Assembly: GCF_017876625.1 (NCBI RefSeq)
Contig: NZ_JAGIOH010000001.1
Span: forward strand, 1-64,000
Direction of reading: 5' to 3'
DNA from: Streptomyces syringium
Lineage (GTDB): Bacteria; Actinomycetota; Actinomycetes; Streptomycetales; Streptomycetaceae
Length of the DNA: 64,000 nucleotides
Positions 8,595 to 17,094 of the stretch are shown in pieces (position 1 is the first letter of the stretch; the number at the start of each line of letters is the position of its first letter). The notes below the pieces were generated by a model that was not told where the DNA came from, did not search any database, and saw only the letters and a program-made list of their open reading frames with translations. Position numbers and translations under genes: made by a program.

Positions 8595-9434
8595 AGTCGC
8601 CCTATGCGTTCTCTGTGCGGCCAGGTCGGCGAGCAGCCCGGTGACTCCCCCGAGGGAGCGGCGCACCTCGGTCCGGGTTGCCCGGTGTTCGATTCGGGTC
8701 GTCCAGAACCCGAACTCCGGTGCCTCTTTGGCGAGCTGGGCATACAGGGACTCGTACTGCCGGACCGCCTCGTGGGGCAGCTCGGTGCGGATCACCCGCC
8801 GGGCCTCGCCTCGGAGGGTCTCTGTCTGCGTGCTCCAGACGCGGAGTCCCTCGGCGAAGTCGAGGAATGTCACCGACAGACCCTCGTACCAGCGCTGCAG
8901 CTGGTCCGTGACCGATTCGAAGGGCCGGTGGGGCACGGGGCTCGGCGCGTCGGTGGCGGCGAGCGAGCGGGCGAACGCGGCTCCCCGCTCCCCCACTTGC
9001 GGCGCACCCGCGAGGGCGAGCCGTTCGCGGCGGGTCAACTCCAAGGCCTCGAGGCGGACGGGCAGATGTCGTTCCTCCAGAGCCTGGAACCAGGCGAGGA
9101 CGACGATCATGGTGTGGGCGGCGTGCAGCAACTCGGTGCGCTCGGCACGGCCGTCCGCGCGGCCCAAGCGCCGGCCGATGCTCCGCACGGCGCCACGGCC
9201 GGGAGTCAGCACACTGCCCCGGGCATCGGCGATCCGCACGAGCCCGTCGCCGACCCCGCCAGTCCCGATGCTCAAGGCTCCTCCGAGCGCCCGGTCCAGC
9301 ACGGCGACGGCGGGTGGGTCGCTGCCCAGCAACGCCACGCCAACGCGTCCGAAAACGACAGCAGCGTGCGTACCCCACCACGCCCCCGGTCGCTGTGGCA
9401 CAGCGGCACGGCGCGAAGGCGCTGTTCGGCACAC
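8595..9434 (-). pseudogene. N-terminal helical domain of a NACHT-type ATPase, truncated
   Basis: About 280 residues resemble the helical N-terminal domain found before the NACHT ATPase in many Streptomyces proteins: SDPPAVAVLDRALGGALSI, then ERTELLHAAHTMIVVLAWF, then PFESVTDQLQRWYEGLS and APEFGFWTTRIEH. In full-length homologues a NACHT P-loop follows. Here the frame runs into unrelated, arginine-rich translation at about 8595 and no Walker motif is present. NACHT proteins of this kind are linked to innate-immunity-like defence in bacteria. This copy is a stub whose 3' part was lost, next to the broken DUF1152 gene. The start at 9434 is uncertain. Confidence 0.65.
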
Positions 9435-9658
9435 GGGACGCCGACTGCCTGCGTCCAGGACGCCGCCGAGCTTCGGGCGCGCACGCCGGCACTCCCCTTT
9501 TCATGGCACGCCCCTGTCCCAGAGGCCGGCACACGCCCGCAAGGTCGTTGCCAGGCGCGCTTCAGCCCGGCGGCAGGCTGTGGTGAGGTGGGAACCAGGG
9601 CCACCAGCGAGGCCGCCGTCGCCATCGCCATCGCGGCGGAGAATACGGAGGAGCAGAC

Positions 9659-10165
9659 GTGACGTCCGTCAACGAGGTTGACTTCCTGGCTGACCGCGCG
9701 CACGCCGGGCAGGTCGACAAGATCGGCGTGCCGTACATCGAGCACGTCCGCGCCGTAGCCGCCGGGCTCGCGCCGTTCGGTGACGAACTCGTCATGGCTG
9801 GGCTTCTGCACGACATCATCGAGGACACCGACTGGACCGCCGGGCAGCTGCGTGCCGCCGGCATCCCCGTGCGGGTCGTGGAGATCGTGGAGGCGGTGAC
9901 CAACCAGCCGGGCACTTCCTACACCGAGAGGATCCAGCGCATCACAGGCGACGCCCAGGCGACGCTCGTGAAGATCGCCGACAACGCTCACAACTCCCAC
10001 CCCGACAGGGCCGCCCGGCTGTCGCCCGACAAACGGGCACGCCTCGCCGACAAGTACCGGGCCGCGCGCGCCGTGCTCTGGCCCCTCGCACGCAGAGACG
10101 ACATCGAGGCCATCGTCCGTGTCGTCAACCCCTCACTGCTCGCAGAGCTGGACGAACACCAGTGA
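9659..10165 (+). CDS. HD-domain phosphohydrolase (RelA/SpoT hydrolase-like)
   Basis: 168-aa stand-alone HD-domain protein similar to the hydrolase half of RelA/SpoT-type enzymes and their small homologues. The metal-binding pattern is visible: H at AHAGQ, the HD pair in AGLLHDIIEDTD (about 48-59) and the later KIADNAHN (about 104-111). Likely substrates are nucleotide pyrophosphates such as (p)ppGpp or NTPs; the exact one is unknown. The GTG start at 9659 follows a GGAG box at good spacing. It lies next to decayed genes on both sides but is itself intact. Confidence 0.75.
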   Translation: MTSVNEVDFLADRAHAGQVDKIGVPYIEHVRAVAAGLAPFGDELVMAGLLHDIIEDTDWTAGQLRAAGIPVRVVEIVEAVTNQPGTSYTERIQRITGDAQATLVKIADNAHNSHPDRAARLSPDKRARLADKYRAARAVLWPLARRDDIEAIVRVVNPSLLAELDEHQ

Positions 10166-10254
10166 CCTCAGAGCGACCCTCCCCTGTCACGTGATCGATA
10201 GATTGCCCTGTGCGGCCGGAGCGGAGCCGCGGAACTGAAACCTGGAGGGCAACG

Positions 10255-10596
10255 TTGGGGAGGCACGTACGTTCGCGTGTATCGGCGTATGTCATTGCTG
10301 CCACACGGGGCCAACTGCTGTTGACCCAGCTCTCGGACGCCTCACCCGTCTTTTCGCCGGGGCTGTGGCATCTGCCCGGCGGGGGAATCGAGCCGGGCGA
10401 GCAACCACGGGAGACGCTGGAACGCGAGCTGTACGAGGAGACCGGCCTTGAACTCTTTGACGATCGCCTGGTGGATGCGCGAACGCCCTAGTACGACCTG
10501 GAGAAGTCGGTGCTGTCCCCAGCCGCGATCGATGCGCTGGGAATGATCAGGCGCGAGGGGTACACGTCCTGCCCACCCCCTGAACCGAGTAGATAG
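10255..10596 (+). pseudogene. NUDIX hydrolase, shortened and interrupted by an in-frame TAG
   Basis: A TTG at 10255 behind GGAGGG opens a NUDIX domain with the core PGLWHLPGGGIEPGEQ and the Nudix-box helix RETLERELYEETGLEL. A TAG at 10489-10491 stops it after about 78 aa. The same frame continues with YDLEKSVLSPAAIDALGM to a stop at 10594, which looks like the family's C-terminal helix. Even ignoring the stop, the joined protein (113 aa) is too short, so sequence between the Nudix box and this helix has been deleted. Probably inactive. Confidence 0.7.
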
Positions 10597-10693
10597 CTCG
10601 ACCTCGACCCGGCCTTCAGCGCCTCCTCGGCGAACATCACCCCCACCAAGCGGTGCGTGTCGGCAATCCGGGCCGTCGGGGCGGGAAGCGCGC

Positions 10694-12064
10694 TCAGGCG
10701 AGTGGGATGATTGTCCTGTACTTGCCGCCGGGTGCCTGCTGGGGTGGCTCTTCGGCCCGTTGGACGGTGACGTGGTCGAGCTTGTTGTCGGCGAGCAGGC
10801 GGGTCAGCTCCTTGTGGGCGGTCTGCCACACGCGGTCCGGGTCGACGCCGGCACGCGGGAGGATGCGTACCCGCAGGGTCGACGGAGCGGTCTGCTCGAT
10901 CTGGAACTGCTCCACGCCCGGGGTGCGGTCGAGCAGGGTAGCGAAGGCCAATGGGGCGAGGCGGACATGGTCGCCGCGGCCGGTGGGGAAGGTGAGGATG
11001 TCGCCGACGCGGCCCTGCACGCGGACCGCGGGCAGCGGGTTGCCGCAGGGGCAGGGATCAGGGCGGAGCAGAACGCTGTCGCCGAGGTCGTAGCGCAGGA
11101 ACGGCTGTACGCGGTTGGCGAGGTTGCTGATCAGGACGGTGTGCGAGAACTCTCCGGGCGGGGTGGGCCGGTAGTCGGCGTCGACCGGCTCGAGTACGGC
11201 CCAGTCGCTGTTGACGTGGTACCAGCCGTCCGCGCAGCTGTGGCTGAGGTAGGTGCACTCGGTCGCGCCGTACATCGTGCGGACCGTGGTGTGGAAGGCT
11301 GCGGCGATACGGTCGGTGTCGCGCGTGGTCATCGTCTCGCCGGCGGGCTGGATCAACAGGGGGGCGATGTGCAGGCGGCCGGCCTCCTGCTCGGCGGTGA
11401 GCAGCATGATCGTGCCGGCGTAGCCGATGACGATGGCGGGGCGGTAGGCGTTGAGTTGGGCGACCAGCTGCGGCATGGGAGTCTGCACCGAGAACGCGCG
11501 GAGCAGCTTGCTTCGCCACCCGCCCTCGCGGTTCAGGCGAGAGTATGCGGCGCACCCGGCGTAGTGCCCATCGACGGCGACCAGTTGGGCGAAACGTCCG
11601 CCGCGGACAGTGGCCCGGAGGATACCCGTCGGGCCCAGCCAGGTGGTGAGTGCGCGGGAGGTCAGCGCGGAGCCGACGTCCATGTACCGGTCGTCGAGGA
11701 CGAACAGGCCGCGTCGACCGCTGGTGCCCGAGGTGGTGGCCACCAGGTATTTTCCGAGGAACCGCTGCCCGACCCGGTCCGGGTCGTCTGCGAATGTGCG
11801 TACTTTCTCCAGGGTGATGTCGCGGTCGGTCACCCAGTCGTCGAAGCGCCCCATCAGCTTCTTCTTGTCGGTGACCGGCAGCAGTGCCGGATCCTCCACT
11901 CGCTCGGGCAGGCCGTGGTAGAGCTCGCGGTAGTACGGCGATGCGGCGCGGGCGTGGGCGACCATGCCGGCTAACCGATCGCGCTGCCGCCGCGTGATCG
12001 CGGCCATGCCCTGCTTGCGGGCGCGGCGGATGTCCCGCCCCAGCCACGCCGTGCTTTCACTCAT
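10694..12064 (-). CDS. PaaK-like adenylate-forming enzyme (phenylacetate-CoA ligase family)
   Basis: 456-aa ANL-superfamily enzyme related to phenylacetate-CoA ligase and coenzyme-F-synthetase-like proteins. It should activate a carboxylic acid as an acyl-adenylate. The phosphate-binding loop TTSGTSGRRG is at 110-119, the adenine/acid-site motif YGATECTYLS lies in the middle, and the hinge RYDLGDSV and a cysteine pair PCPCG follow. A C-terminal domain ending in GGKYRTII with the expected lysine is present, so it looks complete. Its ATG overlaps the stop of the TetR gene by 4 bp, so the two are translationally coupled. No carrier protein or CoA enzyme adjoins it; the acid substrate is unknown. 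Confidence 0.8.
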   Translation of the reverse strand: MSESTAWLGRDIRRARKQGMAAITRRQRDRLAGMVAHARAASPYYRELYHGLPERVEDPALLPVTDKKKLMGRFDDWVTDRDITLEKVRTFADDPDRVGQRFLGKYLVATTSGTSGRRGLFVLDDRYMDVGSALTSRALTTWLGPTGILRATVRGGRFAQLVAVDGHYAGCAAYSRLNREGGWRSKLLRAFSVQTPMPQLVAQLNAYRPAIVIGYAGTIMLLTAEQEAGRLHIAPLLIQPAGETMTTRDTDRIAAAFHTTVRTMYGATECTYLSHSCADGWYHVNSDWAVLEPVDADYRPTPPGEFSHTVLISNLANRVQPFLRYDLGDSVLLRPDPCPCGNPLPAVRVQGRVGDILTFPTGRGDHVRLAPLAFATLLDRTPGVEQFQIEQTAPSTLRVRILPRAGVDPDRVWQTAHKELTRLLADNKLDHVTVQRAEEPPQQAPGGKYRTIIPLA

Positions 12065-12717
12065 TGACCGGTGCTCCTTCGGGTAGCGGGTACGGCCGGT
12101 AGGCCTGCCTGTCGGAGGACAGCGAAGAAATAGGTCCTGATCTCTTCCGCGCTGGTGGTGTCGGGGTAGGCAGCGAGGTGCTGCAGCGCCGCGCCGCTGA
12201 GTATTTGTTGCAGGATCCCCGGGTCGCTGCCCGGCGGGAGCTGTCCGGCCGCGCGTGCCCGTTCGAGGGTGGTGCGCACCGCCCGGCCACGGTGGCGGCC
12301 ATGGGCACTGTCATAGGCGCGGAGCAGCTCAGGGAGATCGTCCACTGTGCCGTAGAGGCGGCGGATCAGTCGGCGGGCGCGGGGTCGGCTGAGATGGTCG
12401 GCCCAGTCCGTGAGCATGCCGTCGATGTCCCGCCAGTCCAGTGCGTCCGGGGCCGTGTCCCGGTATTCCCATTCGACCGCCCGCACGAGCAGGTCGGTCA
12501 AGGTCGGGAACCGCCGGTACACGGTGGCGCGGGTGACCCCGGCACGGCGCGCTACCTGCTCGATGCTGGTCGAGCCGGCACCCCGCTCGATCAGCAGGTC
12601 GAGTGCCGCGGTGAGGATCGCCTCGTCCGCCTCCCGGCTGCGGGGCCTGCCGGGAGGCTGCGCGGTCGGGGTCGGCGTGTCGGCGGTGTGTCCGCCCTTG
12701 TCGTTGCCAGGCTTCAC
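12061..12717 (-). CDS. TetR family transcriptional regulator
   Basis: 218-aa TetR-type repressor. The N-terminal helix-turn-helix is clear: GRPRSREADEAILTAALDLL, ERGAGSTSIEQVARRAGVTR, ATVYRRFPTLTDLLVRAVEW. The C-terminal ligand-binding domain is helical and of unknown specificity. It is the first gene of an operon with the PaaK-like ligase. A near-perfect inverted repeat lies 5 bp upstream of the GTG start, so autoregulation of the pair is likely. The leader is very short, which suggests near-leaderless translation or a slightly later start. Confidence 0.85.
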   Translation of the reverse strand: MKPGNDKGGHTADTPTPTAQPPGRPRSREADEAILTAALDLLIERGAGSTSIEQVARRAGVTRATVYRRFPTLTDLLVRAVEWEYRDTAPDALDWRDIDGMLTDWADHLSRPRARRLIRRLYGTVDDLPELLRAYDSAHGRHRGRAVRTTLERARAAGQLPPGSDPGILQQILSGAALQHLAAYPDTTSAEEIRTYFFAVLRQAGLPAVPATRRSTGQ

Positions 12718-12722
12718 GGAAA

Positions 12723-12751
12723 TTACAATACAGCACAGCTCTGTATCGTAA
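12723..12751. promoter_or_regulatory. Inverted-repeat operator upstream of the TetR gene
   Basis: TTACAATACAG, a 7-nt spacer, then CTGTATCGTAA: 11-bp arms with 10 matches, in an AT-rich island. It lies directly before the TetR start, the usual place for a self-bound operator. Binding is inferred. Confidence 0.7.
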
Positions 12752-12786
12752 CTAGGAAAGCGGTGCGGATGTCCCTCAGCCGCCCG

Positions 12787-13695
12787 TTATGCGTCGGCCG
12801 ACCGGAGCGAGGTGAGGCGTGTCATCTCTTCGTCCGTCAGCCGCAGCGCGCCGGCTGCCACGTTCTGCGCGAGGTGGCCGAGGTCTCCGGTCCCCGGGAT
12901 CGCCAGCACGTGCGGCCCCTGGTGCAAGGTCCAGGCCAGGCGGACCTGTGCGGGCGACACACCATGCGCGCGGGCGACGGCGTCCACCGCCTCACTGTCC
13001 CGGGCCACTGGATCCGCCTCGCGCCCGGAACCGGCGATCGCGAAGAACGGGACAAAGGCGATGCCGAGTTCACCGCAGAGCCGCAGAAGAGCCCGGTCCT
13101 CGTTCGACGCGCCGATCCCGTAAGGGTTCTGCACGCAGACCACCGGGGTGATGGCCAGGGCCTCGGCCAGTTGCTCGGACGTGACGTTGGAGATGCCGAG
13201 GTGCCGGATCAGCCCGGCCTCGCGCAGTTCGGCCAACACACCAAGGTGCTCACCGATCGAGCCGGTCCGCCGGCTCGGCGGCACGCGCAGGTTCACCACG
13301 TCCAGGTAATCGCGGCCGAGTTGGCGCAGGTTCTCTTCCACCTGGCCGCGCAACTGCGCCGGTGTGGCCCACCACCACTCGCCCGAGGGGCCGCGGCCCG
13401 GCCAGACCTTGGTAGTGATCACCAGATCGTCCGGGTACGGCGCAAGCGCCCGGTTGATCAGCTCGTTGGCCGAGCTCGTCGCCGAGAAGTAGAACGCGGC
13501 GGTGTCGATGTGGTTCACGCCGAGCTCGACCGCCCGCCGGAGCACGCCGATCGACTGCTCACGGTCACGCGGCACGCCGTTGCCAAAGGGCGCGGTACCG
13601 GTCAGGCGCATCGCGCCGAACCCTACGCGGTTGACGGTCAGATCACCGAGTTGCCAAGTACTGGGGACTGCCGCGGTGTTCGTTCGTGGGCTCAT
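12787..13695 (-). CDS. Aldo/keto reductase
   Basis: 302-aa NAD(P)H-dependent aldo/keto reductase with a TIM-barrel fold. Visible are the first strand and turn VNRVGFGAMRLTG, the catalytic-tyrosine region INHIDTAAFYFSATS (D and Y of the tetrad), the lysine in LVITTKVWPG, and the C-terminal cofactor loop VLAIPGTGDLGHL. ATG at 13695 is chosen because GAGGAG precedes it at correct spacing; a longer frame from 13815 lacks support. The substrate is unknown. It lies upstream of the TetR/PaaK unit on the same strand but is separated by the operator, so it is probably transcribed independently. Confidence 0.85.
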   Translation of the reverse strand: MSPRTNTAAVPSTWQLGDLTVNRVGFGAMRLTGTAPFGNGVPRDREQSIGVLRRAVELGVNHIDTAAFYFSATSSANELINRALAPYPDDLVITTKVWPGRGPSGEWWWATPAQLRGQVEENLRQLGRDYLDVVNLRVPPSRRTGSIGEHLGVLAELREAGLIRHLGISNVTSEQLAEALAITPVVCVQNPYGIGASNEDRALLRLCGELGIAFVPFFAIAGSGREADPVARDSEAVDAVARAHGVSPAQVRLAWTLHQGPHVLAIPGTGDLGHLAQNVAAGALRLTDEEMTRLTSLRSADA

Positions 13696-13816
13696 GAGAT
13701 GGATCTCCTCTTGCGGGCTGGGGACGGGGACCCGTGGGTGCGTACAGGTCGCCCGGCGGGGCGGGCGCCTTCGAAGCAGGTTCACCGGTGCCGGGGGCAG
13801 GCTGCCCCCGGGCATG

Positions 13817-13859
13817 AAAAAAGCCTTCCCGGCGGACCGAAATCCGCACCGAGAAGGCT
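13817..13859 (-). terminator. Rho-independent terminator on the minus strand
   Basis: Read on the minus strand: AGCCTTC, an inner stem, then GAAGGCT followed by six T. This is a textbook intrinsic terminator. It would end a minus-strand transcript arriving from the right, but no intact minus-strand gene is present there. Confidence 0.75.
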
Positions 13860-14224
13860 CGCGTGTAGGAACAATTTAGCAGGTCGGCCAGGGCCTCCAC
13901 CAGCATGTCGTCGGGGTTGGCTTCGCTGTCGCCTGCCCTGCCAGATGCACATGAGCCGCTCTGCGCCAAGAGGTGCACTGTGCCACCCGGATGGCCCAGC
14001 AGCTCGATGCGTCGGGTGTCGTTGCGAAGGGTGTCTCAGACACTCTTGCGAGGAGCCCCAGCGGCTCTTCAGCCGCAATACGGAAGGGGTGACGGAGCAC
14101 TGCTTTCCGTTCGGCTGCCTGAACCCACATTTCGCTGCCGCAGAGATCCGTGACGCTTCGAGGAATTTCACGGACAGAGCCTCTTCGCTGGCAGCCACAC
14201 GCAACCCGGACTCCGAGGAGAACC
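13860..14224. other. Gene-free stretch, possible lost minus-strand gene
   Basis: 365 bp with no recognisable gene on either strand. Short open frames have mixed third-position composition. The orphan minus-strand terminator at its left edge suggests that a minus-strand gene once lay here. Confidence 0.4.
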
Positions 14225-14998
14225 GTGCACCAAGCCCTTGAGTACGACACGCCGCCGCGCGGACGCCGGCGCAGGCTGTGGGCCGCGCTGCTGCTGGGCA
14301 CAGCAGCGGTGGCCTACAACGGCTGGCTTCTGGAGTTCCTTCTGCCTACAGGCCTGGACCCCAGGCATTCCTACGTAAGTGAGCTGTACGCAGCCGACCA
14401 GCCCTTCCACCGGCTGTTCAGCGGGATCGAGGTCACCTGCGCGCTGCTCGTGACCGCAGGGGCACTGCTGGCGCGGTGCACGCTGCCGGGCCGCCTGGCC
14501 GCTACCGGCTGGTGGGCGGCGATTGCCTTCGCCGGGTGCTCGGTGGCCGACACCATCGTGCCGATGCGCTGCGCGCCGTCGGTGGAACGCTCCTGCGAGG
14601 CTGTGAACCCGTGGCACACGACAACCAGTGCGCTGGTCCATTTCGCGATCTTCTCCTCCATGGCACTGCTCAGCGCCGCGGCCAAGGCCGGGCGCCCGAG
14701 GTTGCCATTGATCCGCCGCTGGGGACCCTGGGTGCTGCCGTGCGCCATGGTGTGTGCGGTGGCTACGGTCGGCCCCCTGTTCGGCGGGCCGGGCTGGCAT
14801 GGCGTTCCACAGCGGGCACACCTGGTCCTGGTGGGAACCTGGTTCGCTCTCCTGGCGGTGGCACTGGTCAGGCCGTTGGCCCACGACCAGCCGGTTACCG
14901 GAAATCCGACAGCCGCGCACACCCCACCCGGTCGCTGCAGCGGCGTATCGGCAGCGACGTCTCAGGAGGACGGTCTGCGGTCAACGGCCGGACTGTGA
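14225..14998 (+). CDS. DUF998 family multi-pass membrane protein
   Basis: 257-aa integral membrane protein with about six hydrophobic segments, for example LWAALLLGTAAVAYNGWLL, CALLVTAGALLARC, and LVLVGTWFALLAVALV. The segment DPRHSYVSELYAADQPFHRL after the first helix is characteristic of DUF998 proteins, which have no assigned biochemical role. The GTG at 14225 follows GAGGAGA; the longer frame from 14150 is not supported. Its 3' end overlaps the convergent small membrane gene by 18 bp. Confidence 0.75.
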   Translation: MHQALEYDTPPRGRRRRLWAALLLGTAAVAYNGWLLEFLLPTGLDPRHSYVSELYAADQPFHRLFSGIEVTCALLVTAGALLARCTLPGRLAATGWWAAIAFAGCSVADTIVPMRCAPSVERSCEAVNPWHTTTSALVHFAIFSSMALLSAAAKAGRPRLPLIRRWGPWVLPCAMVCAVATVGPLFGGPGWHGVPQRAHLVLVGTWFALLAVALVRPLAHDQPVTGNPTAAHTPPGRCSGVSAATSQEDGLRSTAGL

Positions 14999-15190
14999 GA
15001 CTCCACTCGCGAGCTGGCCGATAAGGTCCAGGATTCCCTGCCCCACCGGGGTCGGCGCTATGAGAACTCCCAGCGCCAGAACGATGACCACAGTCAGCTT
15101 CTCGTCGGACCTGCTTCTGGCCTCCGTACGGCGGCGCAGCCGCAGAACGACGATGACCGCCAGCAGTACCGTCACGTTGATCGTCAGCAA
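14981..15190 (-). CDS. Small two-helix membrane protein
   Basis: About 69-aa protein with two transmembrane helices: INVTVLLAVIVVLRL and LTVVIVLALGVLIAP, separated by a charged loop RRRTEARSRSDEK. It ends GQLASGVSQSGR. The frame is open to 15352, but the upstream part does not look coding. A TTG at 15190, 8 nt after GGGAGG, is chosen. No family name is known to me. Its end overlaps the convergent DUF998 gene. Confidence 0.5.
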   Translation of the reverse strand: MLTINVTVLLAVIVVLRLRRRTEARSRSDEKLTVVIVLALGVLIAPTPVGQGILDLIGQLASGVSQSGR

Positions 15191-15516
15191 GCGCCTTGCC
15201 TCCCGCCAGACCACGACCGTCCTCGCCCAAAGGCAACGGAGGTCCCCAGCCCTCTTGTCTAGCCCGACGTCGGCAGCACTGTGTAGGAGATATGTGCAAT
15301 TGGCAGTAAAGCGTTCTCCTGGCTGGATTCCGCAGGTGGGCAGGCACGGCACACGAGCTTGACGGTTGACGGGTCAGCCGATGCGCACGTGGACGAAGAG
15401 GCCCCGGCCCCGCCCGTTCTTCCAGGGCGCTCTTCGGCAGGCCGGGAATCGCCGACGGTTTTAGGCTGGAGACGTCTGAGCGACGAAGCCCGGTTCACCT
15501 CGACGCCGGAGGATCC
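15191..15516. other. Intergenic region, no gene seen
   Basis: About 325 bp between the small membrane gene and the SRPBCC gene. It should contain both divergent promoters. No palindrome or RNA structure stood out. Confidence 0.4.
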
Positions 15517-15972
15517 ATGGCGGTACGGCACCAGCTGATCGAGCGGAGCCCGGAGGCGGTCTGGGCTGTCCTCGCCGACGGCTCCCGTTACGACGAATGG
15601 GTTGTGGGCACCGCCAGGTCGGCCCCGGCCCAGGGCACCTGGCCCGAGCTGGGCTCCGCGATCGAATACACCGTCCGGCTCGGCCCGTGGACGGCCTGCG
15701 GCCACACCTACGTACGCCGCTGCGAGCCGCCTCACAGGCTCGAACTCGAAGTGGACAGCGGGCCGTTGGGAACCGTCAGAATCGCCATCCAGATCCAGCC
15801 TTGGGGCCGCCACAGTCTCCTCACCATGGACGAACACCCCCTGCGCGGGCCGAGCGCGCGGCTTCACAACACCGCTCTCGACGCCGTACTGCAACTGCGC
15901 CACCGCCGCATGCTCGGCAACCTCGCCGCTGTGGTGGAACGCTCCCCCCGGCAACCCGGCGAACCAGCCTGA
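15517..15972 (+). CDS. SRPBCC family protein (polyketide cyclase/START-like)
   Basis: 151-aa small hydrophobic-ligand-binding fold protein. It begins MAVRHQLIERSPEAVWAVLA with the typical strand and helix, followed by DGSRYDEWVVGTA, the central sheet with CEPPHRLELEV, and a long C-terminal helix (NTALDAVLQLRHRRMLGNLA). Proteins of this family bind or act on lipids, polyketides or aromatic compounds; the ligand here is unknown. GGAGG precedes the ATG at ideal spacing. Monocistronic. Confidence 0.75.
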   Translation: MAVRHQLIERSPEAVWAVLADGSRYDEWVVGTARSAPAQGTWPELGSAIEYTVRLGPWTACGHTYVRRCEPPHRLELEVDSGPLGTVRIAIQIQPWGRHSLLTMDEHPLRGPSARLHNTALDAVLQLRHRRMLGNLAAVVERSPRQPGEPA

Positions 15973-15989
15973 GCAGCGGCAACCAACGG

Positions 15990-16550
15990 CTACCCGACCC
16001 GCGACCTCCGCCACTCCACTTCGTCAGCGGTCATCGGGGCACGGATGCTGTCCACGTCACCGACCCGCGGATTGTCCGGTGTGCCGTACTCGCCGTAGGT
16101 GCCGATGACGGAGACGGCCACCTGGGAATCGGGCTGCCAGAACGTCCGGTAGTACGGTGCGTTCGCCGGGCTTTCCGGGATCTCCAGCAGGGGGACGCCA
16201 CGCCGCTCCAGCAGGCGCTGCAGCTTCTCGAAGCGAAGCCTGGGGGTGAATCGGCCGTACCGGGCGCGGAGCGTCTCCTCGGTGGGCCCGAGGGTCCGGC
16301 CCCGGTATGCGAGTCTGTGCACCTGCAAGGTGAAGTGGTGGCCTGACCAGGGGAGTTCCACGGAAGCGCGGTCCCAGTAGAACTCGGTCAGGCCATAGTC
16401 ACGGCACATGCTGCGGTCGCCGAACCGGTTCTCACCGAAGTTCGACCCCAGGACCTGGGTGACGCGGTCGGGAGAGTCCGTGGGACGCAAGCCGAGCACG
16501 GTGCCGGTGGTGACGACGTCCATGTAGAACGCCAGAGAGTACGGGGTCAA
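15990..16550 (-). CDS. Conserved actinobacterial protein of unknown function
   Basis: About 186-aa soluble protein that I recognise only as a type seen in Streptomyces without an assigned role. Notable parts are VLGLRPTDSPDRVTQVLGSN, GENRFGDRSMCRDYGLTEFY, and a C-terminal WQPDSQVAVSVIGTYGEYG. TTG at 16550 is preferred because GGAAGGG precedes it and homologues appear to start near LTPYSLAFY; ATG codons at 16580 and 16523 are alternatives. It is divergent from the YunG-like gene, about 100 bp away, and may share control with it. Confidence 0.55.
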   Translation of the reverse strand: MTPYSLAFYMDVVTTGTVLGLRPTDSPDRVTQVLGSNFGENRFGDRSMCRDYGLTEFYWDRASVELPWSGHHFTLQVHRLAYRGRTLGPTEETLRARYGRFTPRLRFEKLQRLLERRGVPLLEIPESPANAPYYRTFWQPDSQVAVSVIGTYGEYGTPDNPRVGDVDSIRAPMTADEVEWRRSRVG

Positions 16551-16653
16551 TTGCCCTTCCTTGCTGCGGATCGGTCGCATGGTACATGCGGGGTGTCCCC
16601 CGCTGGCGGCCGACCTCCCGGCGATTGTCAGTGGTCTCGGCAAGGATGCCACC

Positions 16654-17094
16654 ATGACGACTTTGCTTCTCAGCGACATCGAATACGCCGTTCGCAGCAG
16701 TTGGAGCGCCGATACGTGCACCCCGGAATTCCGGCCGCACTGGAGCCCGGACAACCCGGCCCGGGACCAGTGCGGCGTGACCGCCATGGTCCTCAACGAC
16801 CTTCTCGGCGGTGAGCTGATCCGCGGAGAAGTCCATGTCAACGGCGAACGCACGGACTACCACTGGTGGAACCGCTTGGGCATGGGCGTTGAGATCGACC
16901 TCACCCGAGAGCAGTTCCGGCCGGAGGAGGTCATCACCGGGGGCATCGTCATCCCCCGCCCGCCGGTGACCGAGTGGCACCGGCTCCGCGAGGAGTACGA
17001 GCTTCTCCGCGACCGTGTCACGGAGAAGCTCGTCCGGCAACGGACGGCGGTTCTACCGTCGGCTGCGACCGCGACAGCCGGCTCCGCCTGCTGA
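16654..17094 (+). CDS. YunG family protein
   Basis: 146-aa protein resembling YunG, a small family of unknown function. The recognisable core is TCTPEFRPHWSPDNPARDQC, GVTAMVLNDLLGGELIRGEV, the aromatic DYHWWNRL and EIDLTREQF. A conserved cysteine and histidine in these segments suggest an active or metal site, but that is inference. Start ATG at 16654, with a weak GGCAAGGA-like box upstream. Divergently placed against the unknown protein at 15990-16550. Confidence 0.65.
   Translation: MTTLLLSDIEYAVRSSWSADTCTPEFRPHWSPDNPARDQCGVTAMVLNDLLGGELIRGEVHVNGERTDYHWWNRLGMGVEIDLTREQFRPEEVITGGIVIPRPPVTEWHRLREEYELLRDRVTEKLVRQRTAVLPSAATATAGSAC

Noticed and set aside
12178..14241. 687-aa open frame on the plus strand
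   Set aside because: It runs antisense to the TetR and aldo/keto reductase genes, which have clear families. Long opposite-strand frames are common in GC-rich DNA.
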